DNA from: Neoechinorhynchus agilis
Taxonomy: Eukaryota; Acanthocephala
Reading direction: 5' to 3'
Assembly: GCA_051530055.1 (NCBI GenBank)
Contig: CM121341.1
Span: 18,848,001 to 18,912,000 of the forward strand
DNA: 64,000 nucleotides
In this document: positions 11,536 to 23,213 of the stretch, piece by piece
How positions within the stretch are numbered: the first letter of the stretch is position 1
Layout of the letters: every line of letters begins with the position of its first letter
Made by a program: the position numbers and the translations under genes
Notes under the pieces: generated by a model
What the model was told of the DNA's origin: nothing
What the model saw: only the letters and a program-made list of their open reading frames with translations
Databases searched by the model: none

Positions 11536-12168
11536 ATGAATTTGGAAACAGAAAGTGTAGACAAAGAACCATTGATTGTTGAAGATTCAAGTGCAAAAGT
11601 GAATGAAGTAGAAGCGAAACATTACGCAAGCCTTAAAAATAACGCTGCATCAACTTATAGGGAGTCTGACCGGGGATACAAACAATCCGAAGAGAATGGG
11701 CCAAAAGTTTCAAGACAAAGTAACATAAAAAAGTTTATGCGATACAACCTTCCATCGGATCCTATTAAACTATATAAAATGGAGATCATTATTTCTAAGT
11801 ATATGACGGATATGGATGTTGAGAATGCCCGTATAGTAATGGAAACGGTATTGTGCGCTTTAAATAAGTTGAACGATGATAAATTAGTGCGAAAAGCGAC
11901 TACATTGACGCCAGAGGAGAAATCAGGCAATATTGAAAAAATAATCATAATCAATCGTCCGTATTCAGAACTGGCATTAACCATAAAGACGACACTTGAG
12001 ACTTCAACTGCTCTAACGAAACTAATGGACGATTCGGGCTATAGTTTCAATGCATCCGGTTGGAATGTATTCGTCGGAACTGGATTATCCGGTTTATTCC
12101 TGCATGCCTACTCGACTTTCATATGGTTCGAACACGAACAACTTGAGATTTTGATTTTTAGGATTTAA
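11536..12168 (+). CDS. LC8-type dynein light-chain-like protein with long N-terminal extension
   Basis: Single open frame of 210 codons starting with ATG. The last third matches the LC8 (DYNLL) fold: WNVFVGTGLSGLFLHAYSTF lines up with the LC8 strand that starts WHCIVGRNFG, and FIWFEHEQLEILIFR with the terminal strand FIYFYLGQVAILLFK. Residues 80-115 (KMEIIISKYMTDMD...) fit the first strand and helix. Canonical LC8 is about 89 residues. This one has about 80 extra N-terminal residues, Glu/Lys/Ser-rich and probably disordered, and an insertion of about 20 residues (KATTLTPEEKSGN...) between the two helices. LC8 proteins dimerise and bind short linear motifs in dynein intermediate chain and many other partners. 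A dynein role is inferred from the fold only. It is probably a diverged paralogue. Confidence 0.75.
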   Translation: MNLETESVDKEPLIVEDSSAKVNEVEAKHYASLKNNAASTYRESDRGYKQSEENGPKVSRQSNIKKFMRYNLPSDPIKLYKMEIIISKYMTDMDVENARIVMETVLCALNKLNDDKLVRKATTLTPEEKSGNIEKIIIINRPYSELALTIKTTLETSTALTKLMDDSGYSFNASGWNVFVGTGLSGLFLHAYSTFIWFEHEQLEILIFRI

Positions 12169-13600
12169 CGCAATAGTAGTTTTTTTTTTGTGTAAAATGC
12201 AATTAAAATCTTATGCAAAACTGAAAGCATAACAGCCGTCGTCGTTACGCAATCTCGAAATCCGAGAACTTGTTCCAAGATGGCCTTAATTTAGCAAGTG
12301 TCCATGTTGAAAGTCTTGGAAAATTCGCAAATGCCGTTTTCAGTTCAGGTCACGGATGGGTCCAAGTCCATTCCATGGCGGGAAGGTGACGACAATAAGA
12401 TCCATCCCTTATTTCATTACCGGGTAGGTGTATTGGCTACATTCTGACTCCTGGTTCCCCGGTTTGAAAGTGACATATTTTTAAATGCTTTTTGTAGATT
12501 TTCGAGAAGAGAACGAAGCAGAGCCAAAAGGGTGTCTTTGCGAAAATAAATTTTTATTATCGTTAATGCGTCCCAAATTAATGGTCGGTTTAAGAATCCG
12601 AAATCTTTTTAAGACTCACTAATCGCATTTTTCGACTTCTCCAACATTATAATAATGAACACCTATCGAGACAAGGGGATAGTGCTTTTTTCTAAATCAT
12701 CCGACGAACGGATGATTTAGAAAAAAGCAGTGTTAGTTAACGATATCGCCTTTGAAGAACTAATTCCTTGCGGTGCCCTATTGACGTTTGTGCCATCTCG
12801 CCGACCTCATGTTTAAAATCGACTTTTATAAAATTTTCGTTATAATGAATGGTAAGCACCGCTTGAGAATCTAAGTGAGCATTTAAAGAAAACTGCAGTT
12901 AAATGCATGCGGATTTTCCACCTTGCAACCGAACTTCATGTTTATTTTCCATCTCAGTTTTTTCTTCAATATTAAAAATACAGCATATCTCCCATGATGA
13001 ACATTGGATAAAGACTGTCAATATTTCGTTAAAGCCTAAGGATCTATTTCTCGAAAGGCGGTTTTTTGCGGTGATCGAATATAATAAAATTAAATTGACA
13101 ATGCTTAATTAACTTAAAAAAGAGTTTGATTTCAATTAATGCCAGTTAATCGGCCTTGCACTAATCGTTAGATCGATAAATAAAGATAAAATCCATGAGT
13201 ATATAGAAGTGGGGAAAAATTATATATCAAAGAATTACACCAACTGACACATTTGAAACTTACAAGCAATAATTAACCTAAGAAGTCCACTGTGATTGGA
13301 CGAAATATTTCAATTAAAGTGATTCTTCGGTAGATCGATAAATATTAGATTATCGATTTTGGGCGTCGATCGTGATCCTGCGTTTCACATAATAATTCCT
13401 AAAATATTCTTTGAGATCGGAAAATTTTTAACAAGCTTATCAACTCTACTAATGATGCCCGCCGGAAAATTCTATCACTCTACTAAAATTGTGAATCGTT
13501 AGACACACTTTTACAGCGAATCTTTCACCCAGATTTGACTTGAAAAGAATGAAAAAATGCTTAAATTAGGTATCAAAAAAAGCAAGACGAGCTACAAATC
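12169..13600. other. No gene seen; contains a perfect hairpin
   Basis: Intergenic, AT-rich. The frame at 12903-13112 has no recognisable content. The only structure that stands out is the hairpin at 12683-12729. Confidence 0.4.
12683..12729. other. Perfect 21-bp inverted repeat, 5-nt loop
   Basis: 12683-12703 and 12709-12729 are exact reverse complements, with ACGAA between them. Complementarity stops at both outer ends. It would form a 21-bp hairpin in RNA from either strand, or a cruciform in DNA. Confidence 0.9.
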
Positions 13601-13619
13601 TTAGAATAATCTCAACACA

Positions 13620-13860
13620 ACCGCAGGCTCTTTGGAAGAGCTACTAGTATTTGTCTCAAGATGTCGCTCCCAGAACAATAGACTGTTTTTGTATACTCTT
13701 TCCACCAAGACCTAGATTTCTTGGCGTTTCCATGGGCCGGAGAGTTGAGGAGTTTCTGTGCTTCCCGTATTGAACGTTGGATTTCATGATTTTGTTAAGC
13801 TTCCATCTACATGTTTAACGTGATATATAAATCTTCTTGTTATTTTTGTATAAAAGCCAA
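13620..13860 (+). mobile_element. 3' tail of a gag/APE LINE
   Basis: The last coding residues (AFPWAGELRSFC.SRIERW, stop at about 13787) match the C-terminus of the LINE that follows (PFSWAGELKKFCEPRIGRW at 17878-17942). Only about 170 coding bases and the 3' UTR remain, as expected for a 5'-truncated insertion. Confidence 0.7.
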
Positions 13861-13884
13861 CAAAATTTTTTATTTACTTCTGCT

Positions 13885-13990
13885 TTATTTTACCTTTACT
13901 CACCTACGGTTATATATAACACGTTTATTGAAAATACAAAGAAAAGTTTAAGAGGAGCCATGTACCTTTGGGTCCTCGTCCGTTAATATG
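13885..13990 (-). repeat. Dispersed repeat family 1
   Basis: Read on the minus strand it begins GAGGACCCAAAGGTACATGG and ends with AATAAACGTGTTATA. Related copies lie at about 32745-32815 and 60262-60340 on the plus strand. It looks like the 3' end of an interspersed element, family unknown. Confidence 0.55.
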
Positions 13991-14066
13991 TACATATGCA
14001 AAATAAAATCAATACACACTAATCTATGAACGAGTTGTTGTTGAATGTTGTTACGGCGGAACACAA

Positions 14067-15487
14067 ATGCGCACCAATGTTTTGGCGGAGGGTGGCAAAC
14101 GGCCACCCACTTCCCTGAGAATTCCCGTACCTCCGGAGGTTCGGAGTAGTATTCTCAATGACATGAAGTGCGACAAACAGCCATCAATCACTGATTCAGG
14201 ATCGAATCCCACTTCTCAGTTCCTGTTGGAAGGGTCCCTTTCTGATGAAATCCCCCAACAGCTGACATCTTCATTCAAAACTCAACGCGAGTACTCCGGT
14301 CAAGAGATGGCCGTGACGCGCTCATTCCATAACGATGGAGTTAAACGAATTGATCGTATTACTTATTTCGGAGGTATTCTGAGAGTGTACCTAACGGACA
14401 GTATTTGGTTATCCAACTTGAAGGACTTTGTTAAATCCAAGCTTCCCAGGGATGTCTTCTCGGTGGAAGAGATTACTCAAAGGGTACAGTTCATGGCTAA
14501 CGGTCTACAGCCCAATTTAGCTGCTGAAGACAAAGTAGAGTTCGAAAAACTTTTCAATGTGAAGATAAAATTTTTCCTCAACTCCAGAAGGTCTGGCACT
14601 CCTATCTCGATAGCGATGGTGGAAGGATCCAGGCAAGTTAGGGATGACCTCTGTAAAAAAATGCACTGTGCCTTTAATTGTTTTGCGATTCGATTTACAC
14701 AAAAATCGGGAAGCCATCAAGATGACTATATTTTTCCTCACTGCAACCTTTGCCACAAATGGGGACACTGGGTTCAACATTGCCCCAATCCGGATTCCCC
14801 GAAATGTGTTCACTGTGCCGAGACAGGTCATTCTGCTCAAAATTGCCCAAACAAGTCAATCAAAAGATGTGTCAATTGCAATGGACAACACTCTGTATTT
14901 TACAAAGGATGTCCTGAATTCAAGAAGTATTGGAATTGGGCTCAAAACGGGCAGCCCTTTGCTAAAAAAAGCGATAGCGCCGGGTGGAGACCGGCTGTCG
15001 CAGCAAACTCGTTCGCAGTGCCTCTTCAAAAGATACAACGATCTTGAAGAGCTCGGACTCTAAAGACTCGCATCGCTTACCTCCATCGCAGTTGGTTACC
15101 ACGGAAATTCTGGAGGAACGTTTAGAGGAGTCTTGTAACAAACTTCTAACGGTCATGCAGGCGCGCTTCACTGAGGCCATCGTGGCTTTTGAGAGGAAGC
15201 TGAGTACACTCATTGGGAACTTGGTCAATCTTCCTGATTTGATTTCATCGAGTTTACCTAGTCAACGTGGTGCAAAGCTAAAAAGAGCGAATGCGACGGA
15301 AAAAAACTCTCATTGGGCCAAGAAACTCAATGTCGATTCTAGTATAAACCACTCAGATATCGAGGACGTCGTCATGGAAGTCGAAGAAACCGACTCTGAA
15401 TATGTTAACAGGATCATTAACACTCAATCCTCGCTCATTAACAACGGAACTGCGGCCCTAATATCAGATGAAGTCGCCAGAATATGA
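14067..15487 (+). CDS. LINE ORF1, gag-like zinc-knuckle protein (frameshifted)
   Basis: The frame opens with ATG at 14067 and runs to 15047 (326 codons). The reading then continues in the frame 14984-15487 after a frameshift around 14990-15040. Near residues 228-285 there are three CCHC-type knuckles: CNLCHKWGHWVQHC, CVHCAETGHSAQNC and CVNCNGQHSVFYKGC. That three-knuckle block is typical of jockey/I-clade Gag. The protein should bind the element's RNA. The second part is charged and has a likely coiled coil (LEERLEESCNKLLTVMQARF). It overlaps the start of ORF2 by about 20 nt. Confidence 0.8.
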
Positions 15488-17942
15488 TAACTCGAAGGCA
15501 CAGGTAATGGTGGGGGATCTCCGGGTGCTGCAATGGAATTGTGGAGGGGCGGCCAATCTTACCAGGCTCGCTCGGTTCACACCAGGCGTTTCCATCATCC
15601 TACTGCAGGAAACGAAAAGTATTCACACTCTACACCAACTTTATAACTATCTACCTCATCTTAACTGTTCAATGTTCTCCTCTTTTATTACTGACCCATT
15701 CAGTCCCGCCTCACAAGGTCTTATTTCAATTTTTCATTCCTCCTTAAATCCCCAACTTATAGCCTCCTACACCTCACCGGAAATGTCGTACTCACTTTTT
15801 AAATTTCTCTTTAATCGGAAGTACCTCTCGATTGTTAATTTGTACCTCAGACCGGGTTTTATTCATCGTCCATATATCAAAAACAAAATCAAATGGCTTC
15901 TCAATGCCAATATCGACTTTGTTGTGGGGGATTTTAACGACCCATCTTTAAAATGGTCCAGATCCATTGTCAACGCAGTCAAACCTCTTTACTCTCTAAC
16001 CCTCCCGAATACTCCGTCTTTCCACAATCTCGTATTAAATACACACTCGTTCTTAGATCTGATAATCTTTAAGAGATATCTTAACTTTTCAATTCAATTC
16101 GATCGTCAGGTGTCTCTCTTTGACCTCCTAGGGCATGATATCCTTATCTGGTCATTCGTTCCTATGAATGCACTCCGCAAATCATATCACATTTCTCCAC
16201 TCAACGTGGCCTTTTTCCGTCTAATCAGCCAAATCGCTCTATCTTCGAGCACCTTACAATCTAATCGGTCATCCATTTTACCGTCTGTCAATAACATCCT
16301 CAATTTGGTTGCTAATACCTTTCTGTTTCGAACGGTAAAGGTTTTCTCTCGTCCTTACGAAAGTCGCTCTCTTCGCTTTCTCGGACGCCAACTTTTTCTG
16401 GCCAAACGTTCTGGAGACGTACTTCTCACGAAAATCTTATCTAGTCATTATTTGGCAGCCCAATGTCGACAGAGGATGCAACAGAAAGCAAATCTTCTTA
16501 ATAGCCTGAAACCCTTTTCCTCACATTGGTGGCACACTTTTCAAAGGAAGAGATATATACCATGGAAATCGAAAATCTCCGGCTGGTTAAAATCAACGTC
16601 TATAGACGATATTTTGGGAGCCATTTTTGCTTTTCATTCAGAGGGCTCTGTCAAGGATGCTTTACCCGTGACAATCTTTCGACGGGTCATTGCCGGTCGT
16701 GTAGATATTTTATTAAGTGACATCCTAAAAGTATGGTCCGACAATCCGAAATTGGCATCCTCCAACTCAAGCTCAGGCACCAAAATCTTTACTTTACTTC
16801 CCCGGGACTGCATCCTATGGCTGGCCGAATTAATGCTGAACTGCTCCCCTTATGCTTGGAGAGAGATTAATGTGGCTCGGCGTATTTTTCTTATTAAAAA
16901 TGGGAAAAAGTCAGTCTCTCAGCCTAAGGATCTCCGCCCAATTTCCCTACAGAACCCCTTTGTTACCATTTACGAACGAGCCTCAGCACTTCGCTTGAGA
17001 GCCTTTATAACAGAAAATAGCTGCATATCGACTAATTGCCACGGTTTTCAAAAGGGGAAATCCGTACACTCTGCTTTAACCAATATTTACGATAACTTCA
17101 CTAACACCAATCTACCCTTGAAAGCCATAATGGCTGTTGATCTATCTCAAGCGTTCGACAAAATATCTTTGTCTTTTATTATGGAGATATTAGAATTTTT
17201 AGCGTCCCTCATAATTTGATCTCCCGAATTCACAATATTCTTTTTACCAAGTCCTTCTTTTACGAGGATGATGCTTCGAAATCAACCTATTACATGACCA
17301 CGGGTGTCCCACAAGGTTCACCGCTTTCCCCGATCCTGTTTCTACTTGCTTCGCAGTATATAGTTAAAAATTTCAAAACCCGTAATGTTTCTATAACCTG
17401 TTATGCGGATGACTTAACTTTCGTATTCTCTGCGCACAGAGCTTTCAAACTCAAAAGTTTGATTGAGCAGTGCATCCACTACCTCAATGTAGTCTTACCT
17501 CGTATGAATTTATCCCTCAATCCCTCCAAATCGTTCTGTATCTTCAAGGTTCGCTCAGGTAAACTTCGAAGGGATCTCAAATCTTTTTTTAACAATCTAA
17601 TGAACCCCTTGAATCAGAAGCGAGCGGATAATGCCAATACTCCACTAAAATTACGCATTCTTGGACATACGTTAACGGTCAATCTGTCACCCAGAACCGA
17701 TATCAATAAGTTGAAAAGGTTGCTAAAAGTGGGCAAAAAATGGCCAACTCGTTACAAGCGCAAGCTATTTGGAAAACCTGGTGTATCCCCGGCCTTGTCT
17801 TCTTTTCCAGAGGTCGCCCCCCCCCGAACATAAGGCCTCCTTTATAGACGCCTTCACCCAGCACCTAGATTCCCTCCCATTTTCCTGGGCCGGAGAGTTA
17901 AAGAAGTTCTGTGAACCCAGAATTGGGCGATGGACAACATGA
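15468..17942 (+). pseudogene. LINE ORF2, APE endonuclease plus reverse transcriptase (two frameshifts)
   Basis: Frame 15468-17219 starts with the endonuclease (LRVLQWNCGG, LLQETKS, VVGDFNDPSLKW) and enters the RT (DLRPISLQNPF, CHGFQKGKSVHSAL, AVDLSQAFDKIS). A one-base loss near 17196 breaks it. The RT goes on at 17216-17833 with GVPQGSPLSPILFLL (motif B) and CYADDLTFVFS (motif C). A second shift in a run of nine C at about 17817 separates the true end, FSWAGELKKFCEPRIGRW, stop at 17940-17942. The copy at 24698-26869 keeps the reading across the first break, which shows where it lies. Confidence 0.85.
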
Positions 17943-18039
17943 CAGGTATTCTCTCACCAAACCGTTAATCTGTTCGATAAATAAGTCACGATAGCGCTCT
18001 AAAACCATGATATTATATATTGTTACGGCTACTCAGTAA

Positions 18040-18537
18040 AGCGTATTGAACTTTTTCCCCTTACAGCGCTAGCAAGAACTATTAATGAGGAATTGATCAC
18101 TCCGAAACGCCCAGATGAGTCAAGGATTACTGAGGTTGGTTTGTTTGATCTGCTATGGTGTAGGCGCACTTGTTATTACCGACGTTTTGATTAATATTAT
18201 TTTGGTGGTAATAATCCCGGTAATAACACATTTGATTTTGATTTATTAGAAATATTTCGCGAGGTGACCTCGCCTCATCAGTAATCTAAAAATAATATGT
18301 TTTTCTTATTCAGGTTTTTGAGCTCGAGTGCGCGGGATCGCCAAACCGGAAGTTCGGGGAACAATTATCCGCTCGAACTCCCTGCGCGTACTACGTTTTT
18401 TCCATGATTTTAGGATTGACTTTTAGCACGTCGCTGGCTCGCAGTTTCAAGCTCAAATTAGCTTTATTTCCTTCCATTGTGTTGGACAAAGCGATGTGCA
18501 TGGCCTCCAAGACAAGACGCCTTTTCAAGTTTTCATG
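18040..18537 (-). mobile_element. Penelope-like element, 3' end
   Basis: On the minus strand the sequence from about 18537 encodes MHIALSNTMEGNKANLSLKL, the C-terminal box that follows the GIY-YIG domain in PLEs (compare NTMEGNKADYQL at 30300 and NTMEGSKTKLNL near 62000). Non-coding 3' sequence follows, including a hammerhead-like motif at 18255-18281. The element adjoins the 3' flank of MNN copy E, which it truncates. Confidence 0.7.
18255..18281 (-). ncRNA. Hammerhead-ribozyme-like motif in PLE end
   Basis: Minus strand: CUGAUGA, one purine, a perfect 6-bp stem (GCGAGG / CCUCGC, loop UCA), then GAAA. These are the conserved core boxes of hammerhead ribozymes in the right order, and PLE terminal repeats are known to carry such ribozymes. 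The extra purine between the CUGAUGA box and the stem is not in the textbook core, so activity is not certain. Confidence 0.6.
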
Positions 18538-20284
18538 AAATAAATAAAAATCCGACATAAATTTGTAACACTAAAACAATGAACGAACCTACGTGTGAAG
18601 CTGGCAAAGTGCATAAAATCATTCGACCATCAAGCAAAAGCACGAAAATGTATCATTCAAAGATTTTATGCGTTGTTGGCATTATTAGAGTTATTCTTGG
18701 AATTTCTCAATTGCCAATAAAATGCACTATCATTCCGAATATTTGTGTCGAGGAATAAAAATAAGTTCAAAATATTTCCGTACTCAAATACGAGTTGCAA
18801 ATATTTATTTGTTTTATGGTTAGCGCCATTAGATGTTGCCATATCAGTTTGTGGGTCAGGACGATAACTATTTTCGCATCGAGTAACATTCTGTGATTAC
18901 CGCGGATCAAACAACGACCGCAACCTGACAATTTGCTAAAAATGATGTCGCTGGTGTCATTATTCATCTCATTGTACTTTTTAGCAATGATACTTAATGT
19001 GCCCAGGGCCCCAAATAAAAAAAATGAATGAAAATCCAAGAGATCAATAAAATTCGCCAAATGTGGCAATGAGCCTGGACATTTCACTCAGAAAGTGTGC
19101 AGCAATATGTTGCAATTATCTCTTCCAGCATAAATTTGTCTCTATTCCGATGCTTTGCATTTGACAGGCAATTTCAACAAACATTACAAATGAGCAAAAC
19201 TGCTTTATCCTCTCATTTCCGCACTCAAATACGAGTTGCAAATATTTATTTGTTTTATCCTTATCAGTTACAGACGCTATACACTTTTACTGGTTTTGTA
19301 GCAACGTTCCGCCCACCCCATAATTTAATTTGAATCACAGTTGTTTCCGCACCGGAGATTCTTCACTGTCATCAGATTTATCATTCTTTGCTGACAATGA
19401 TTTTTCTGCTTCACCTGCTTCTTCTGCTTCTTGCATATCTGAGTCTCCATAAAGAATTTTCCAATCATAGTCGAAACGCTGCAGTTGTTCGACTTTCCTA
19501 TTAGCACCGCTGTTTAAAAAAATCCTCCAATCATAATCGCGGCATTCCTTAGTAGCTTCGGACCAATCGGTATACTTATCTTCCTCTTCTTTTTTTTATT
19601 AGCTTTATCCATGAAATATGTGCCCGCCGGTGACTTCTGATATTAGATAAAGCGTCTGGTTCCGGTACACCTTCTGCCGTTATTCGCCTTAGGTATCCAG
19701 CGTCATCTTCTTCTGGCTTCATCTCGGTTACTTGAATATATTTCCCGTCATATTCCTCGGACGAAGAAATCATATTTTCCCAACTATCTTCAAATCTAAT
19801 ATTTTGGTCAATTTTGTTTTGATGAACTCGTACTGGCCGCATTTTTCCTTCTAAAGTTCCATCGGAATTGTTGTCAAAGTCTTTTGAACTGCAAGCGGTA
19901 GCGGTGGAAGATTCAGCGCTAACAACGTAGTCGCTATCACTTGATGGGATGGGTCGATTTGTTTGGTCATCAAAACTATCGATTCCTGACCAGTCATCAC
20001 TGGGGTCGCTGTGCAAATCTTCAATTGAGTTTTCATTTGCAATTTCTTCTTGGGCGTGGTCTAAAAAGATTATATTAGTTTTTAATTAAAGAATATTTTA
20101 AACTTACCTGTGGTATTCTGAATTTGTTCCGTGTTTTGAAAATTTTCGACCGGGGAGGTGTGGTCGGCGGAATTGTTTTCGGGTACAACCTCCGAATTTG
20201 ACTTTTCAATTGTAACAGTACGACTTTTATCGCACACTCGAATGGTATAATCAAAATACATTTCGTCATTTAACTTTGAATTTG
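18538..20284 (-). pseudogene. MNN-family gene, copy E (truncated and frameshifted) with 3' flank
   Basis: Exon 2 is 20060-19335, the 47-nt intron is 20061-20107 and exon 1 is 20108-20284. Exon 1 is cut off after about 60 of its 142 codons where a PLE begins. Exon 2 carries a frameshift near 19590 (in a poly-T run, LIKKRRG) that splits it into frames 19576-20016 and 19325-19507. The acceptor of the intron has TTTTTAG. The type 1 flank lies at 18538-19334. With copy D it forms the second head-to-head pair. Confidence 0.75.
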
Positions 20285-21868
20285 CTCTGGAAACGATTTT
20301 TTGTTTTTCGTGTATGATAGTTGCAGCCTCGGATCCCCCGGTCCATAATCCTTTTGGGATATCCCCTCATTTTTAGCTCATGTACTATCCTCTCCCTTTC
20401 CCTAAATCGAGCAGAAAAAATAAGAAAAGCTCTTCGGACAAATTTGAGAGGATGGCTAGAGATCTCACGAGAAGCAGAAAAACTAAATTTAACGGTTTTC
20501 TCGGGAATTTGTTGAACCGGTCGTTGATCAGTCCTCAATTTTACAACATGACGCGATCATCATCGGCAAAATGTGCGTTTCTCTATCTCCTCCCGAATAT
20601 ACACAAGCCCATCCTACAGTACCGTCCAACTATAGCCAGTTATATGTCTTTCAATCATAGATTATCCAAAAGGATCAATTCTTTATTACGAGTGATTTTA
20701 AGCACATCTTCCTTGCACATCAAAGATGGACCCACGTTTGCGATTGAGATGAGGAAAATCAACATTAAGCACTACAAAATGTTTACGGCCGATGTGAATG
20801 CTATGTTCACCAACGTCCCGTTGACTAAAACGATCGAATTATCGGCTATGTTACTATCGAAGATTTGTAGTGAACCACGTTTGGACCTTGGCACGTGGCA
20901 GTCCCTAATTCAATGGTGCACGAGCATGATTGCCTTTGAATTTGAGGGTGTTTTCTATGATCAAAAAGATGGTGTAGCCATGGGATCGCCATTAGCTCCG
21001 ACCTTGGTTTACATCTACAGGCGCGATTGGGAATCCACTTTCTTGGTGCTGCATAGTCATGTAAATCGGTGGTGGCGTTATGTAGACGATGTATTCATTT
21101 TTACTGATTCAAACTATAACGGAGATTTACTAAATGCTGAACTGAACTGTCATGATCCACACATACAGTGGTCAGTCAAAGAAGAGAACATCAACGGTGA
21201 GGTCTCTTTCGAGGACGTCCTGGTCAAGCGGTCTGCACAAGGCAAACTTAGCACGCCACTTTATCGTAAGGAGAATCTACCATGGGGACCACCACACTGG
21301 TCAAGTACCCAACCGATGACGTATAAAATCTCGGCTGTCATGTCCTATTTCCGAAGAGCTTTTCTTATTTCCTCTACTCTATTTGCATGGATTAGGGAAA
21401 GAGCGAGGATAGTACATGAGCTGAAAATGAGGGTATATCCCAAAAGGATTATGGACCGGGGAATCCGAGGCTGCAACTATCATACGCAAAACAACAAAAA
21501 ATCGTTTCCAGAGCCTGCATGCTTCGATAGAGTGCAATTCGTTTATGATGACACGAATCAAATGATTTACTCCATTATAAGTAAGAAGACTGGAATTCGT
21601 ATTTACAACACTAAAGGAATCGCTCTCAGAAGCACATTCAAGAGGAAGGGTAGAATTGAGCCGACTCATGGGATATATAGAATTCAATGTGAACAGTGTG
21701 AGAAAGTATATATCGGAAAAACGATGCAAGGAATCGTAAGAGGGTCGCTCAACATAAACAAGCTTGCAGTCGATTTGAGCATTCGTAGACAATCTCTAAT
21801 CATCAAGCGACATGCAAGCATCGAGCGGATTTTGGTAGCACCGACCATTAATAACCTTCAATTCTTCC
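20285..21868 (+). mobile_element. Penelope-like element between MNN copies E and D
   Basis: The long frame 20380-21924 holds PLE RT motifs: LYLLPNIHKP, RPTIASYMS, FTADVNAMFTNVPL, DGVAMGSPLAPTLV (motif B) and RWWRYVDDVFIF (motif C). A GIY-YIG endonuclease follows: GIYRIQCEQCEKVYIGKTMQG, residues about 430-450. The first 150 bp (20285-20440) are an inverted copy of the element's own 21345-21510 segment (HELKMRGYPKRIMDRGIRG on the minus strand), as in PLEs that insert with a folded-back end. The C-terminal NTMEG box is missing. At 21868 the sequence returns to the MNN promoter region. The insertion has removed most of the palindrome centre. Confidence 0.85.
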
Positions 21869-22020
21869 ATATGAACAAAGGGACCCAGAGAGTTCTCTTT
21901 AGAACTACACTCATTGCTAACTAACATCAACCGATAGGATACACCAGGCTTCGTTATCGCATTCCATACTTATATTAGAGCGAATTTGAAATTTCCTAAA
22001 AATTGTAAATCTTCTTTTAG

Positions 22021-23213
22021 ATGAACAATCAAAGCTGTAATATTCCTCGTTTTCTAATACTTCCACGCGGAAACGATGTATTCACTTACCGAGTCATCCT
22101 ACATGAATCTCACAACCGATCGAACCGGATTTGTGGGGTCATCAGATTTCTTAGCGGATTTGAACTTGTGCCTGGAATTGATAGGCCGCTTTAATAATGC
22201 AATACTTAGCAGTGTTCTCTTCAAAAATGAGGTAAGCATAACTGGGGAATATATAGGGGATCTAATCTCAAATTCAAAGTTAAATGACGAGATATATTTT
22301 GATTATATCATTCGTGTGTGCGATAAAAGTCGTACTGTTACAATTGAAAAGTCAAATTCGGAAGTTGTACCCGAAAACAATTCCGCCGACCACACCTCCC
22401 CGGTCGAAAATTTTCAAAACACGGAACAAATTCAGAATACCACAGGTAAGTTCAAAATATTCTTTAATTAAAAACTAATATAATCCTTTCAGACCACGCC
22501 CAAGAAGAAATTGCAAATGAAAACTCATTTGAAGATTTGCACAGCGACCCCAGTGATGACTGGTCAGGAATCGATAGTTTTGATGACCAAGCAAATCGAC
22601 CCATCCCATCAAGTGATAGCGACTACGTTGTTAGCGCTGAATCTTCCACCGCTACCGCTTGCAGTTCAAAAGACTTTGACAACAATTCCGATGGAACTTT
22701 AGAAGGAAAAATGCGGCCAGTACGAGTTCATCAAAACAAAATTGACCAAAATATTAAATTTGAAGATAGTTGGGAAAATATGATTTCTTCGTCCGAGGAA
22801 TATGACGGGAAATATATTCAAGTAACCGAGATGAAGCCAGAAGAAGAAGATGACGCTGGATACCTAAGGCGAATAACGGCAGAAGGTGTACCGGAACCAG
22901 ACGCTTTTTCTAATATCAGAAGTCACCGGCGGGCACATATTTCATGGATAAAGCTAATGAAAAAAAAGAAGAGGAAGATAAGTATACCGACTGGTCCGAA
23001 GCTACTAAGGAATGCCGCGATTATGATTGGAGGATTTTTTTAAACAGCGATGCTAATAGGAAAGTCGAACAACTGCAGCCTTTCGACTTTGATTGGAAAA
23101 TTCTTTATGGAGACTCAGATATGCAAGAAGCAGATGAAGCAGAAAAATCATTGTCAGCAAAGAATGATAAATCTGATGACAGTGAAGAATCTCCGGTGCG
23201 GAAACAACTGTGA
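22021..23213 (+). pseudogene. MNN-family gene, copy D (frameshifted)
   Basis: ATG at 22021, exon 1 to 22445, intron 22446-22492 (47 nt), exon 2 22493-23213. Against copies B and C a two-base loss near 22112 (CTCTCACA to CTCACA) breaks exon 1. The loss of one G after the poly-A run near 22970 breaks exon 2, giving frames 22537-23043 and 22944-23213. The splice sites remain sound. The upstream 150 bp (21869-22020) keep part of the divergent exon. Length and sequence are otherwise as in copy B. Confidence 0.75.

Larger units (their letters stand above)
14040..18000 (+). mobile_element. Nearly complete gag/APE non-LTR retrotransposon (jockey/I type), copy 1
   Basis: The element holds ORF1 with three zinc knuckles, an overlapping ORF2 with APE endonuclease and RT, and a 3' UTR. 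It is damaged by only a few single-base frameshifts. A truncated relative lies directly upstream (13620-13860), and a second, more decayed copy is at 24640-26990. It would copy itself through an RNA intermediate by target-primed reverse transcription. The exact ends are not clear. I see no obvious poly(A) tail or target duplication. Confidence 0.85.

Noticed and set aside
12903-13112. Small plus-strand frame
   Set aside because: Composition and length are what AT-rich intergenic DNA gives by chance.
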